DNA of 34,082 bases, from NCBI GenBank assembly GCA_012510855.1, contig JAAZHE010000207.1, positions 1 to 34,082 on the forward strand, written 5' to 3'. A program made the translations under genes and the position numbers. Positions 1-7,880 of this stretch are shown here, one piece after another (the stretch's first letter is position 1; the number at the start of each line of letters is the position of its first letter). The notes below the pieces were generated by a model. The model saw only the letters and a program-made list of their open reading frames with translations. It was not told the DNA's origin and did no database searches. The DNA is from Bacillota bacterium. GTDB lineage: Bacteria > Bacillota > Limnochordia > DTU087.

Positions 1-23
1 ACCAATTCTCTGTAACAAGACTA

Positions 24-557
24 CTATGGGGCTTCATCGGTATCCACAGTCAAGGCCTCCGCTGAGGCTGAACCGGGATGAGAAGCGCTGGCAGCTTCCT
101 CCTTGGAATCATCTTCCTTGGGCAGCATACGTACCTGTTCTAAAATCTGCAGAAGCTGCATCTCCAACTGCCGTCTGACCCTAGAGCGAAAAACAAGGGC
201 TTCCCTGGCCTGCTGAATCTCATCGGCCACCTCCCGCCGGGCATTCTCCAGGATGCGGGCCGCTTCCCGCTTGGCATCCTCGATGATCCGGGCAGCAGTC
301 TCCTCTGCTGCTTCCTTGAGCTCCCGGGATGACTGTCTAACGAACTCCAGGGTCTCCTGCAGCGTTCCTTCGAGGCCGTTATACCGGCTGGCTTGTTGTT
401 TGAGCTCTTCTATCTGCTCTTCAAGCTGCTGCTTTTGTTTGTAAAGCTCTTCGTACTCGCTTACTATCTTGGTGACAAACTCATCTACTTGTTCTCTATC
501 ATATCCTCGGAAAACTTGCTTAAACTCCAGATTATGAAGATCGATCGGCCGTAACAC
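24..557 (-). CDS. divIVA: DivIVA family septum/pole-site protein
   Basis: 177 aa. DivIVA proteins are membrane-curvature-sensing coiled-coil scaffolds that mark division sites and poles. The N-terminus (LRPIDLHNLEFKQVFRGYD) is the conserved DivIVA lipid-binding segment. It is followed by a long Gln/Glu/Lys-rich coiled coil (about residues 30-75), a second helical segment (about 80-145) and an acidic, low-complexity tail. The start is GTG, and its purine-rich ribosome site (GAGGGGGTGG) overlaps the ylmH stop codon, so the two are translationally close. It is the last gene of the ylm cluster and ends with TAG. In Bacillus ileS follows next, but the window ends before that. Identification is secure; the cell-specific role (division or polar growth) is inferred. 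Confidence 0.95.
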   Translation of the reverse strand: MLRPIDLHNLEFKQVFRGYDREQVDEFVTKIVSEYEELYKQKQQLEEQIEELKQQASRYNGLEGTLQETLEFVRQSSRELKEAAEETAARIIEDAKREAARILENARREVADEIQQAREALVFRSRVRRQLEMQLLQILEQVRMLPKEDDSKEEAASASHPGSASAEALTVDTDEAP

Positions 558-569
558 TGACCCACCCCC

Positions 570-1373
570 TCAGATATATCGCCTCAAAAGCAGATTCATG
601 CGGCCTTTGCGGGTCACACCCAGTTTTTCTGCCACCTCCAACCGTCCCTTCCCCCGGACAGATATCACATCCCCAACCTCAATGCTTCGGGCTGGATTCT
701 CAACGGCTTTCCAATTCACCTTCACCTTACCGGCCTTGATGTCCCTCACCATTTGGCTACGGGATGTACCGAATCCAGCGCTGGCCACCGCATCTAGCCG
801 CAGGGAAGCAACGGTTGCCCTAATCTCTCTAACCTGCTGGGCTACCGGTTGCAGCTGTTCCAGGTCGATTTCCGTCACATAGACTGGCACCTTCTGTACT
901 GCCTGCAGGTTGTGAACAACTGCCGGCACCATCTCAGGTGTCATAACCACTTGGGCGCCATGTTCCGTCAAGATGATGTCGCCGATTTTCTCCCGCCTGA
1001 TCCCGCACCCCAACACCGCTCCCAACACATCCCGATGGCCTACTTGGGAAAAGTCCCCTGCCCCGTCTAGGTTAACGGCAGCCAGGGGTATTTCCACCCG
1101 TTCTCTGGGATAGTAGTCTGGGAAAACCGCCAGCCTCTGCCGTTCGGCTCCCCGAAAGCCTCCGTAAGACTGGTAAGCCAGGGATCCAACTCCCCTTACG
1201 ATACTGACAGCAATTTCTTGCCCTCGGGGATCGAGAAAATCGCTGTAGGCCGGCTCATTTTGAGTGTAGGCCTGGGCAGCGATGTCCAAGATGCGGCTGC
1301 CTAGTTGTCTTTCTTCACCTTCTAAATGGCTCAAGAAATGGTCTTTATCAAAAACTACCACGGATCCACTCAC
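570..1373 (-). CDS. ylmH: YlmH family RNA-binding S4 domain protein
   Basis: 267 aa, usual length for YlmH. The family has an N-terminal module and a C-terminal S4 RNA-binding domain, and is linked to division and to ribosome rescue or stalled 50S subunits in Bacillus. Visible here are HFLSHLEGEERQL near the N-terminus and an S4 domain at about residues 180-255 (VASAGFGTSRSQMVRDIKAG, then VNWK and ISVRGKGRLEV). The GTG start lies 3 bases after the yggT TAG stop. The gene sits in the standard yggT-ylmH-divIVA order. Stop codon is TGA. The family assignment is clear; the molecular role is known from homologues only. Confidence 0.95.
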   Translation of the reverse strand: MSGSVVVFDKDHFLSHLEGEERQLGSRILDIAAQAYTQNEPAYSDFLDPRGQEIAVSIVRGVGSLAYQSYGGFRGAERQRLAVFPDYYPRERVEIPLAAVNLDGAGDFSQVGHRDVLGAVLGCGIRREKIGDIILTEHGAQVVMTPEMVPAVVHNLQAVQKVPVYVTEIDLEQLQPVAQQVREIRATVASLRLDAVASAGFGTSRSQMVRDIKAGKVKVNWKAVENPARSIEVGDVISVRGKGRLEVAEKLGVTRKGRMNLLLRRYI

Positions 1374-1376
1374 ACC

Positions 1377-1640
1377 CTAGATACTGATCAAAAGCTGTAT
1401 TAAAACCCTCCGCACGAAGTCCAGTACTAAGAAAGCCAGGATGGGAGAAAAATCGATCCCCCCTACTGTAGGCAAAAGCCGCCGAAAAGGTGCCAAAACC
1501 GGCTCTGTAGCGTTGTATATAAATCTCACCATGGGGTTATAGTAATCTACATTTGGCAGCCAAGACATAATGATCCTGGCAAAGATTATCCATCGATAGA
1601 CAGTAAATGCAATGTCAACCAGCCAGATAAGCCAATACAA
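1377..1640 (-). CDS. yggT: YggT family small membrane protein
   Basis: 87 aa, the short Gram-positive form (YlmG) of the YggT family. There are two membrane segments, about residues 3-25 and 60-82. The family signature follows the first (RWIIFARIIMSWLPNVDYYNP), with a second hydrophobic block ending VRRVLIQLLISI. The start is TTG with GGAGGA about six bases upstream. Homologues are associated with cell division and membrane or osmotic homeostasis, but the biochemical activity is unknown. It lies between proC and ylmH in what appears to be one operon. Confidence 0.93.
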   Translation of the reverse strand: MYWLIWLVDIAFTVYRWIIFARIIMSWLPNVDYYNPMVRFIYNATEPVLAPFRRLLPTVGGIDFSPILAFLVLDFVRRVLIQLLISI

Positions 1641-1654
1641 AGGTCTCCTCCATC

Positions 1655-2461
1655 CTATTGTTCCCTTTGAATCTCCTTTGAACGGGCGGCGGCTGCCAGG
1701 ACAGCTTCAATCAAGGCTCCCCTGATGCCGCTGCTTTCTAGTTTTCGTAACCCGGCCGCAGTAGTACCTGCCGGAGAAGTAACCATATTCTTGAGCACCG
1801 CCGGATGCTGACCTGACTGAGCTGCCATCTCCACTGCCCCCAAAACGGTCTGAATTGCCAGACCCCGGGCATCTCCATGGCTGAGGCCGGCGGCTACACC
1901 TCCATCAATCAATGCCTCCAAGAACAGGTATACATAAGCAGGGCCGCTGCCCGAAAGGCCGGTAACGGCATCCATTTGCGCCTCAGGCAGTACCCAGACC
2001 TTTCCCGTCTGCTGGAAAATCTCTACCGCCGTATCAAGCTGCCCTTGGCTCACATGGGCATTCGGACTAAGTACAACTGCCCCTTGTCCGACGAGGCACG
2101 GGGTATTGGGCATTGCCCGCACCACAGGCTGGGATTCCCGGGTGCCTTGGGCCAAGGCTTTTAAAGAGACGCCAGCGGCCACCGAGATCAAGAGATGTTC
2201 TGGGGTTAGCTCCGCTTTTAGCTCCGACAATACCTCCAATACCTGGTGCGGCTTAACAGCAATGATTACAGTATCGCACATCGCTGCCAGCTCTGGAATG
2301 CCTGCCCGCCTGGCACCCAACTCTTGCGCCAACCGCTCTACATGCTCTTCTCGCTTATCTGCCAGGATAATAGCCTCGGGGGAAATCTTCTCCCAAGCGG
2401 TCAGCCGACGGGCTAATGCACCCCCCATGGCTCCTACGCCTATAATCCCTAAACCTCTCAC
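1655..2461 (-). CDS. proC: Pyrroline-5-carboxylate reductase
   Basis: 268 aa. ProC reduces 1-pyrroline-5-carboxylate to L-proline with NAD(P)H. The N-terminal Rossmann loop is GIIGVGAMGGA. The catalytic-domain signature near residues 165-200 (AVTGLSGSGPAYVYLFLEAL) and the C-terminal VTSPAGTTAAGLRKLE are both intact. Start is GTG, with GGAGGGGG about 11 bases upstream. The gene is inserted between sepF and yggT, an arrangement also known in some Clostridia, so its presence in a division cluster is not proof of a division role. Stop is TAG. Confidence 0.95.
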   Translation of the reverse strand: MRGLGIIGVGAMGGALARRLTAWEKISPEAIILADKREEHVERLAQELGARRAGIPELAAMCDTVIIAVKPHQVLEVLSELKAELTPEHLLISVAAGVSLKALAQGTRESQPVVRAMPNTPCLVGQGAVVLSPNAHVSQGQLDTAVEIFQQTGKVWVLPEAQMDAVTGLSGSGPAYVYLFLEALIDGGVAAGLSHGDARGLAIQTVLGAVEMAAQSGQHPAVLKNMVTSPAGTTAAGLRKLESSGIRGALIEAVLAAAARSKEIQREQ

Positions 2462-2488
2462 CTAATAAGCCCCCTCCAGGCATTGCCG

Positions 2489-2944
2489 CTACACATGTGT
2501 AACACTGCCTGTTACCCACGACATCTTCTTTTCCCGCACGTCTATCGACGGATCCACCTCTACCATTATGTGGGCCGGGGTAAACAGGAACACTCCGTCG
2601 GCAATCCGCCGCACCGTTCCATCGAGGGCGAAGGTAGCTCCGCTCATGAAATCGACAATTCGCTTGGCCAGGTCCCGATCGATTTCGTCCAGACACGCGA
2701 TAACAGCCCGTCCACCTTTTAGGTAGTTGGCTAGTTCTTCTACAGCTTCATAGCTGGTAGGAGCCGTGACCATCACCCGGGTTTGGGTTTGCCTGCCGAT
2801 GCTGACCAGCTGTCCCCGCCTCTTGCCCGCCGGAGCCTCCTGCACCTGGGGTGTTTCCTGCTTCTCCTGGGTTTCGACCTCCAACTCCGTCTCCTCCTCA
2901 AAACCCATAAAGGACAACATCTTGTCCATAAATTTGGCTGCCAT
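2489..2944 (-). CDS. sepF: SepF, FtsZ-tethering division protein
   Basis: 151 aa. SepF anchors FtsZ to the membrane and forms rings at the septum. The N-terminal amphipathic helix ([18 protein letters not shown]) is the expected membrane tether. An acidic linker follows, then the SepF domain ([49 protein letters not shown]). The ORF track extends 7 residues further to a TTG, but the ATG used here has GAGGGGGG five bases upstream and gives the canonical N-terminus. Located between yggS and proC. Stop is TAG. Confidence 0.95.
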   Translation of the reverse strand: MAAKFMDKMLSFMGFEEETELEVETQEKQETPQVQEAPAGKRRGQLVSIGRQTQTRVMVTAPTSYEAVEELANYLKGGRAVIACLDEIDRDLAKRIVDFMSGATFALDGTVRRIADGVFLFTPAHIMVEVDPSIDVREKKMSWVTGSVTHV

Positions 2945-2978
2945 GTTTTCCCCCCTCTCGGCCAAGAATCAGAAGCTT

Positions 2979-3674
2979 CTACCTATGCCCAAAGATCCCA
3001 CTACCGATCCGCAGAAGATTGGCACCTTCCTCTACCGCGATGTCAAAATCGTTGGTCATTCCCATTGACAGGTATTTCATCTCAAAACCTGGAAATCCCT
3101 TCTGCTCCAGCTTTTCGCCCAAAAGCCGGAGTCTCCGGAAAACCGGACGAGTCCTTTCCGGATCCTCCTCAAAGGGTGCCATGGTCATCAGACCTTGGAT
3201 AACTACCCGTTGGCAGGATACAGCTTCTTCCAGTACTTTGGGCACCTCACTGGGAACAAACCCAAACTTGGTATTCTCCTCGCTCACATTCACCTGCAGC
3301 AGCACCCGCACCTGGTCCAAATCCATGGCCTCGGCGCGGCGGTTAATTTCCTGCAGCAAGCGGAGGCTATCGACAGAATGAATCAAATCTGCTATCTCAA
3401 GACACTGCTTCACCTTATTTGTCTGCAGATGTCCTATAAAATGCCATTGGATTTGATCCCGCCAATCGGCAGCGGCATACTTGGCTCGGGCTTCCTGCAC
3501 CCGATTCTCGCCGATGGCGGCGATGCCGCCCTTGATCAGGGGAGAGATGACCTCCACAGGTACACCCTTAGTCACTGCCACAACCTCAATCGCATCCGGC
3601 GAACGACCGCTTCGCTGGGCGGCCTCGGCTATTCTGTCTTGGACAGCTCGCCAGTTGGCCAGAACATCGACCAT
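2979..3674 (-). CDS. yggS: YggS/PLPBP pyridoxal-phosphate homeostasis protein
   Basis: 231 aa. It binds PLP through a lysine and is involved in vitamin B6 and amino-acid homeostasis, without a classical enzyme activity. The PLP lysine motif is AVTKGVP near residue 36, followed by [20 protein letters not shown] and, at the C-terminus, [31 protein letters not shown] start with AGGAG about 11 bases upstream. First of the yggS-sepF-proC-yggT-ylmH-divIVA series (ylmE in Bacillus). Ends in TAG. Confidence 0.95.
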   Translation of the reverse strand: MVDVLANWRAVQDRIAEAAQRSGRSPDAIEVVAVTKGVPVEVISPLIKGGIAAIGENRVQEARAKYAAADWRDQIQWHFIGHLQTNKVKQCLEIADLIHSVDSLRLLQEINRRAEAMDLDQVRVLLQVNVSEENTKFGFVPSEVPKVLEEAVSCQRVVIQGLMTMAPFEEDPERTRPVFRRLRLLGEKLEQKGFPGFEMKYLSMGMTNDFDIAVEEGANLLRIGSGIFGHR

Positions 3675-3740
3675 TGCTTCGACAACTCCTTTATAACCTG
3701 CTCACAGGATGGATTCTAGCTCAAATTCCAGGTTCCTGCC

Positions 3741-4664
3741 CTAATGCCCATTTCTCTTGGAAAACTCTCCCGCCATCAATAGGCCGGGTCTCGTCACGAT
3801 TTTTTCCCCCACATTGAGACCTTCCACAACGGCATCACCGCCGGCCTTATCCAAGACCACAACCGGCCGAAACTCATAGCTCCCCCGGCCAACTACAAAT
3901 ACTCCATCCCGTCCTCCTCGCTTGACTATGGCCGCCGCCGGCACCCGAATACCCCTGGGCCCTTCCATCCTCACCGTGACAGATAAGGTCTCCCGCTGCA
4001 GCCATGCCCAAGGAAACTCAGTCAACCGCAGTCTGGGTCCGCCGTTCCCCTCTGCCATGACTTCCGCAGGATACCACGGCCTGTTAGCTGAGGCACCACC
4101 TGAGGCTATCTCCCTTACCTGTACCTTAGCCGACCTTTCCAAAGCAGCTTTCCGAAGACTCAACGGCTCGAGTTCCAGACCAAGGTAAAGAGAGTTGGGA
4201 CGGACTATCCGGACAAAGGCCTTTCCCGGCAGCACCACTTCTCCATCGCGAACCGTCTGGCGGCGGGGTTCCCCCCTCGTTTCCAATAGCGCTATACCGC
4301 CGGAGGGAGAGTAGACCACCTCTGTCTCGCCAGTTGATAAGGTTATTTCCGCCAGAATGGACCCAGGTGCCACCCATTGACCGTTTTGGACTAAAATGGT
4401 GATCTTACCCTCCTGCGGTGCCATGACCAGCCTTTCTTCAGGAATGACCACCACTTCGCCCTGCCATTCCCCCTTGAGCCGCACTGGCTGTTCAACTTCC
4501 ATGGTGAAGAGACGGCAGGCTGCACTGGGGATCACCCACCGCCATAGGACCCATGTTAAGAAAAAACCCACCAACAATAGGCAAATTCTCCCCGGCATTC
4601 TATTTGCCATGGTTCTTGCCCCCAACTCTCGGCTTTTTTTCGTAGAATTTGCCCAAGGTGCCAC
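3741..4664 (-). CDS. HlyD-like membrane-anchored adaptor protein
   Basis: About 307 aa. A single N-terminal membrane segment (near residues 25-45, LLLVGFFLTWVLWRWVI) is followed by an extracytoplasmic part with a biotinyl-lipoyl-like half motif (MAPQEGKITILVQNGQWVAPG). A C-terminal stretch (DGVFVVGRGSYEFRPVVVLDKAG) resembles periplasmic adaptor proteins. No inner-membrane pump partner is adjacent. Similar HlyD-like genes commonly sit beside yggS/sepF in Clostridia, where function is unknown. The start is uncertain: GTG here has GAGGG five bases upstream, TTG 4667 is three bases further out, and ATG 4610 has only a G-run. All retain the membrane segment. Confidence 0.75.
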   Translation of the reverse strand: MAPWANSTKKSRELGARTMANRMPGRICLLLVGFFLTWVLWRWVIPSAACRLFTMEVEQPVRLKGEWQGEVVVIPEERLVMAPQEGKITILVQNGQWVAPGSILAEITLSTGETEVVYSPSGGIALLETRGEPRRQTVRDGEVVLPGKAFVRIVRPNSLYLGLELEPLSLRKAALERSAKVQVREIASGGASANRPWYPAEVMAEGNGGPRLRLTEFPWAWLQRETLSVTVRMEGPRGIRVPAAAIVKRGGRDGVFVVGRGSYEFRPVVVLDKAGGDAVVEGLNVGEKIVTRPGLLMAGEFSKRNGH

Positions 4665-4748
4665 CAAAACCCTCTATATACCAAGAGGACAGTGTCAAAG
4701 TCTATCTCAACACTGCCCCACCCAGAAATCAGCTGCTTGTCCGCCTGT

Positions 4749-6074
4749 CTATTCCGGCTTCACATCCGACAAGCAAACCACTGCAGTCTCTAGTCTTCGC
4801 TTCCTGATCTTTGTCACCTTAATGATCAATCCATAGGCCTCAAGTTCCGGTGTGCTGCCGTCATCGGGCACAGTCCCCAGGAGGCCAAACACAAAACCGC
4901 CAAAGGTATCGTAGTCCTCGTCAGGAAGCTTTACCCCGAGCTGCGCTGCTACCTCATCCAGTGGTGCTATGCCTCGGATCCGCCAGGTCTGTGAATCGAT
5001 CCGCTCGATGGGCGGCAGCTCCCTAGGAGCTGAATGATCATCGTCCAGATCCCCCACCAAGAGTTCAAGCAAATCGTTCATGGTTATAACGCCGCTCATT
5101 CCCCCATAGTCGTCTACCACTACGGCAAAATGATTCTTGGTTTTCTGCATGTTGCGGAATAAGACATCGGCCCGTACCGATTCGGGAATGAAGAACGGCG
5201 GATGCACTGCTTTTTTCATCACATTCTCACGGCTGCGGTCCCTGAGCCTCAGATAGTCCTTTGCCTTCAAGACACCGACAACATGATCGGGACTTTCACC
5301 GCAGACGGGGTACGCAGAATACCTGGTTTCAGTGATGGTCTGTTCCCACTGTTCATCGGTTTCATCGAGCCACAGAATCGAGACCTCAACCCGATGGGTC
5401 ATGATCTCTTCCGCGGAAATATCGTCAAACTCAAAGATGTTGCGAATCATACTCCGTTCAGTTGGCGGTAGGCTTCCCTTTTCCTTGGCAGCATCTAGTA
5501 TCATGCGAATCTCTTCCTCGGCACTTTCATCCCGCTGGCTGTTGGGATCAATACCCATGAGCCGTAGAAGGCCATTGGTGGATACAGTAAATAGCCACAC
5601 AGCCGGTGTGAATACCCTGGCCACCAGGTAGATGAGCCGTGACATCCGCAAGGCGATCTGTTCAGCCTTCTCCATAGCCAAGCGTTTGGGAATCAACTCG
5701 CCCAAAAGTACAGTGAAATAGGTTAGGAGAAGGGTTATGCCGCCAACCGACAAGACCTTGACAAGAAGAGGAGGTGCATTGAGGCCGATGCCCACCAGCC
5801 AATTCACTAGCCGATCGGAGAAGTTGGCAGTAGCTACGGCACTGCTCAACAGGTTGATTAAAGTGATGCCAACCTGGATGGTAGCCAAAAAACTTGCCGG
5901 CTGCTCGGTCAGTCTACTGAGAATTAGAGCCCGCTTGTCTCCCGATGCCGACAGCTGGACAAGTCTGTTCTTGTTCAAAGTGAGAACAGCAATCTCGGCA
6001 CTGGCAAACAAGGCATTTAGAACAATAAATGTAAACTGCAGCAGGAACAACCATAACAAGGGACTGTCGGTCAA
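4749..6074 (-). CDS. CNNM/CorC-HlyC family transporter (DUF21, CBS pair)
   Basis: 441 aa. Domain order is a DUF21/CNNM membrane domain (about residues 1-185, starting LLWLFLLQFTFIVLNALF), paired CBS domains (about 195-325; EIMTHRVEV, then FRNMQKTKNHFAVVVDDYGG) and a CorC_HlyC domain (about 345-425; DYDTFGGFVFGLLG). The family is implicated in Mg2+/Co2+ export or Mg homeostasis; older labels say hemolysin. The ORF track starts 19 codons earlier, but the TTG chosen here has a perfect AGGAGG eight bases upstream. It has its own promoter and a terminator-bearing leader (see 6152-6349). Substrate is inferred. Confidence 0.9.
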   Translation of the reverse strand: MTDSPLLWLFLLQFTFIVLNALFASAEIAVLTLNKNRLVQLSASGDKRALILSRLTEQPASFLATIQVGITLINLLSSAVATANFSDRLVNWLVGIGLNAPPLLVKVLSVGGITLLLTYFTVLLGELIPKRLAMEKAEQIALRMSRLIYLVARVFTPAVWLFTVSTNGLLRLMGIDPNSQRDESAEEEIRMILDAAKEKGSLPPTERSMIRNIFEFDDISAEEIMTHRVEVSILWLDETDEQWEQTITETRYSAYPVCGESPDHVVGVLKAKDYLRLRDRSRENVMKKAVHPPFFIPESVRADVLFRNMQKTKNHFAVVVDDYGGMSGVITMNDLLELLVGDLDDDHSAPRELPPIERIDSQTWRIRGIAPLDEVAAQLGVKLPDEDYDTFGGFVFGLLGTVPDDGSTPELEAYGLIIKVTKIRKRRLETAVVCLSDVKPE

Positions 6075-6151
6075 AATAACAACCTCCTGAATTACAGTTG
6101 ATATCTTTGACTCCGGCAAAAGCCGTGACAATCCACTGCCATCACCTCAAT

Positions 6152-6204
6152 AAAAAAACACACATTAAGGAGGACAATATACAATTGTCCCCGATAATGT
6201 GTGT
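6152..6204 (-). terminator. Intrinsic terminator/attenuator in the CNNM gene leader
   Basis: On the minus strand the 10-base stem ACACACATTA/TAATGTGTGT is perfect. It is followed inward by a 3-base mismatch and a second 7-base stem (attgtcc/ggacaat) around a 5-base loop. Directly 3' is a run of T's (TTTTTTATT). It lies about 80 bases upstream of the CNNM start and downstream of a good promoter, so it fits an attenuator better than a simple end-of-operon terminator, though it may do both. Confidence 0.8.
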
Positions 6205-6315
6205 ATAATACCTAAAACCTATGGGCCGGTTTCTTAATGGCCTCAGTCTGAAATGCCGCTGCTCAGACGCCTCTGGATCAGAACTGTCACTCATTCTAGC
6301 ATTCCAACCTTTCAA
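6205..6315 (-). ncRNA. Structured 5' leader, candidate cis-regulatory RNA
   Basis: This non-coding stretch on the minus strand lies between a predicted transcription start and the terminator. It contains nested complementary arms: GGCCTT with GAGGCC enclosing GGAATGC with GCATTTC, with a further CAGAG/GTCTG pairing inside. It does not match the core sequences I know for yybP-ykoY, M-box, NiCo, ydaO, fluoride or T-box elements. The call as a regulatory RNA is inference from layout (promoter, folded region, terminator, transporter gene). The whole 6075-6406 gap has no convincing gene. Confidence 0.45.
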
Positions 6316-6319
6316 GGCC

Positions 6320-6349
6320 ATGATATACCAAATTAAGCCTAATTGTCAA
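6320..6349 (-). promoter_or_regulatory. Predicted sigma-A promoter for the CNNM gene
   Basis: Minus strand TTGACA, then 18 bases, then TATCAT (or 16 bases to TATATC). It lies about 250 bases upstream of the CNNM start and 57 bases after the livF stop. It implies a long leader, which fits the attenuator at 6152-6204. Confidence 0.6.
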
Positions 6350-6406
6350 TAACTGGGCAGTTCTGAGTCGGTCCTTCACTCATCTCGCTTTAGCTTAATA
6401 CTCCGG

Positions 6407-7111
6407 CTATGCCCCAAGATACGCTTCCCTCACTTGCTTGTTGGCTGCAACCTCCCGGGCTGGACCTGAGAACACGATTCTGCCGGTTTCCAACACATAG
6501 GCAGTATCGGCTACAGACAGGGCCATATGGGCATTCTGCTCCACCAAGAGAATAGTCATGCCGGCAGCGTTGATCTGCTTAATGATCTCAAAAATCTCCC
6601 GCACCAAGAGGGGAGCGAGACCCATGGATGGTTCATCCAGGAGCAGTAAGCGGGGATGCGACATAAGTCCGCGGCCGATGGCCAGCATCTGTTGCTCTCC
6701 CCCGCTGAGGGTGCCGGCCAGCTGCTGCCGCCGCTCCGCTAGGCGAGGAAACAGCTCATAAACCCATTCCAAATCCCGCCTGATGCCCTCTTGATCCCGG
6801 CGGTGATAAGCACCTAAAGCTAGATTCTCAGCTACTGTCATGTTGGAGAAAACCCGGCGCCCTTCCGGTACGTGGCAAAGACCATCCCGGGCTATAATAT
6901 GGGCTGGTGTAGAGGAGATCTCCTGATCTTGGTAGCAGATGGTGCCGCTTCGAGCCCGCACCAATCCTGAGATCGTCTTGAGGGTGGTGGTCTTTCCTGC
7001 GCCATTGGCTCCAATGAGGGTCGCAATCTCCCGCTGCCGTACCTGGAAGGAGATCCCCTTCAGAGCGTGAATGCCGCCGTAGTATACGTTCAAGTTTTCG
7101 ACTGTCAGCAT
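6407..7111 (-). CDS. livF: Branched-chain amino acid-type ABC transporter ATPase LivF
   Basis: 234 aa, standard LivF length. Walker A is GANGAGKTT, the signature is LSGGEQQ, Walker B is LLLLDEPSMGLAP and the switch histidine region is LLVEQNAHMA; all are intact. The ORF track adds 11 N-terminal residues. The ATG chosen here lies one base after the livG stop, has GGAGGAGG upstream inside livG, and gives the canonical MLTVENLNVYYGG start. It pairs with LivG to energise the LivHM permease. Stop is TAG. Confidence 0.95.
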   Translation of the reverse strand: MLTVENLNVYYGGIHALKGISFQVRQREIATLIGANGAGKTTTLKTISGLVRARSGTICYQDQEISSTPAHIIARDGLCHVPEGRRVFSNMTVAENLALGAYHRRDQEGIRRDLEWVYELFPRLAERRQQLAGTLSGGEQQMLAIGRGLMSHPRLLLLDEPSMGLAPLLVREIFEIIKQINAAGMTILLVEQNAHMALSVADTAYVLETGRIVFSGPAREVAANKQVREAYLGA

Positions 7112-7112
7112 T

Positions 7113-7880
7113 CTACAGTGCCTCCTCCCCCAGATACGCCTCAATCACCTGAGGATCGTTTTGAATCTCTTCCGGCGTACCTTCGGCAATAGTAATGCCA
7201 TAATCTAGAACCACAATCCGCTCACAGAGCCTCATGACCAACCGCATATCGTGCTCAATGAGGAAAACGGTGAGATCAAACCGCTCCTTCACCCACCGGA
7301 TCAGATTAGTCAACTCTTCTGTCTCCTGGGGGTTCATGCCAGCCGCCGTCTCAGCCAGCAGGAGAATGTGCGTATTGGTGGCTAAGGCTCTGGCGATTTC
7401 AAGCTGTCTCTGTTCTCCATAGGGCAGACTGCTGGCAATCTCATTCCTGTGTTCGTACAGGCCGAAGATTTCCAACAGCTCCTCGGTTTTCTCAAGAATC
7501 TCCCTTTCCTCTTTGGCAAACTGCGGCGACCGAAAGACAGCGGCGGCCAAATTGTACTTGCTCTGATTGTGAAATGCGATGCGAATATTGTCGTATACGG
7601 TGAGCTGCCTAAACAGCCGGATGTTCTGAAAGGTGCGGGCCATGCCCAGCTTAGTTATCTCATAGGGATGGAGACCATCGATTCTCTGACCGGACAAGAG
7701 AATCTCGCCGCTGGTAGGAGCGTACATACCGGTGAGGCAGTTAAAGACCGTGGTCTTGCCGGCTCCGTTGGGGCCAATCAACCCTACGATATCTCCCTCA
7801 CTGAGAACCAGGTTAAAACGATTTACCGCGGTCAGGCCCCCAAACTGCATTGTTAGGTTTCGAACCTCTAAGAGACTCAC
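7113..7880 (-). CDS. livG: Branched-chain amino acid-type ABC transporter ATPase LivG, altered Walker B
   Basis: 255 aa. Walker A (GPNGAGKTT) and the LivG-type signature (LPYGEQRQLEIARAL) are normal, as are FLIEHDMRLVM and the C-terminal EAYLGEE. Walker B reads ILLLAETAAGMNP where LivG proteins normally have LLLLDEPAAGMNP: the aspartate codon is GCT (Ala) and the following proline is ACG (Thr), while the catalytic glutamate remains. The partner LivF is canonical. The gene overlaps livM by 4 bases. ATPase activity of this subunit may be reduced; whether this is lineage-wide is unknown. Confidence 0.93.
   Translation of the reverse strand: MSLLEVRNLTMQFGGLTAVNRFNLVLSEGDIVGLIGPNGAGKTTVFNCLTGMYAPTSGEILLSGQRIDGLHPYEITKLGMARTFQNIRLFRQLTVYDNIRIAFHNQSKYNLAAAVFRSPQFAKEEREILEKTEELLEIFGLYEHRNEIASSLPYGEQRQLEIARALATNTHILLLAETAAGMNPQETEELTNLIRWVKERFDLTVFLIEHDMRLVMRLCERIVVLDYGITIAEGTPEEIQNDPQVIEAYLGEEAL

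Noticed and set aside
598-882. Plus-strand ORFs lying across the window
   Set aside because: They are antisense shadows of well-identified minus-strand genes, lack ribosome sites and domains; only 26459-27739 is supported on the plus strand.
4668-4748. Promoter for the HlyD-like gene
   Set aside because: TTGACA is present but the only TATATA follows at about 12 bases, too close for a sigma-A promoter; a CAGTGT/ACACTG repeat is present but short.
6079-6138. Short ORF (MAVDCHGFCRSQ...) after the leader terminator, as a leader peptide
   Set aside because: GAGG is only two bases from its ATG and its codons show no regulatory pattern.
6205-6315. tRNA or T-box element in the CNNM leader
   Set aside because: No T-loop (GGTTCGAATCC-like) sequence, no acceptor/anticodon arrangement and no T-box sequence were found.
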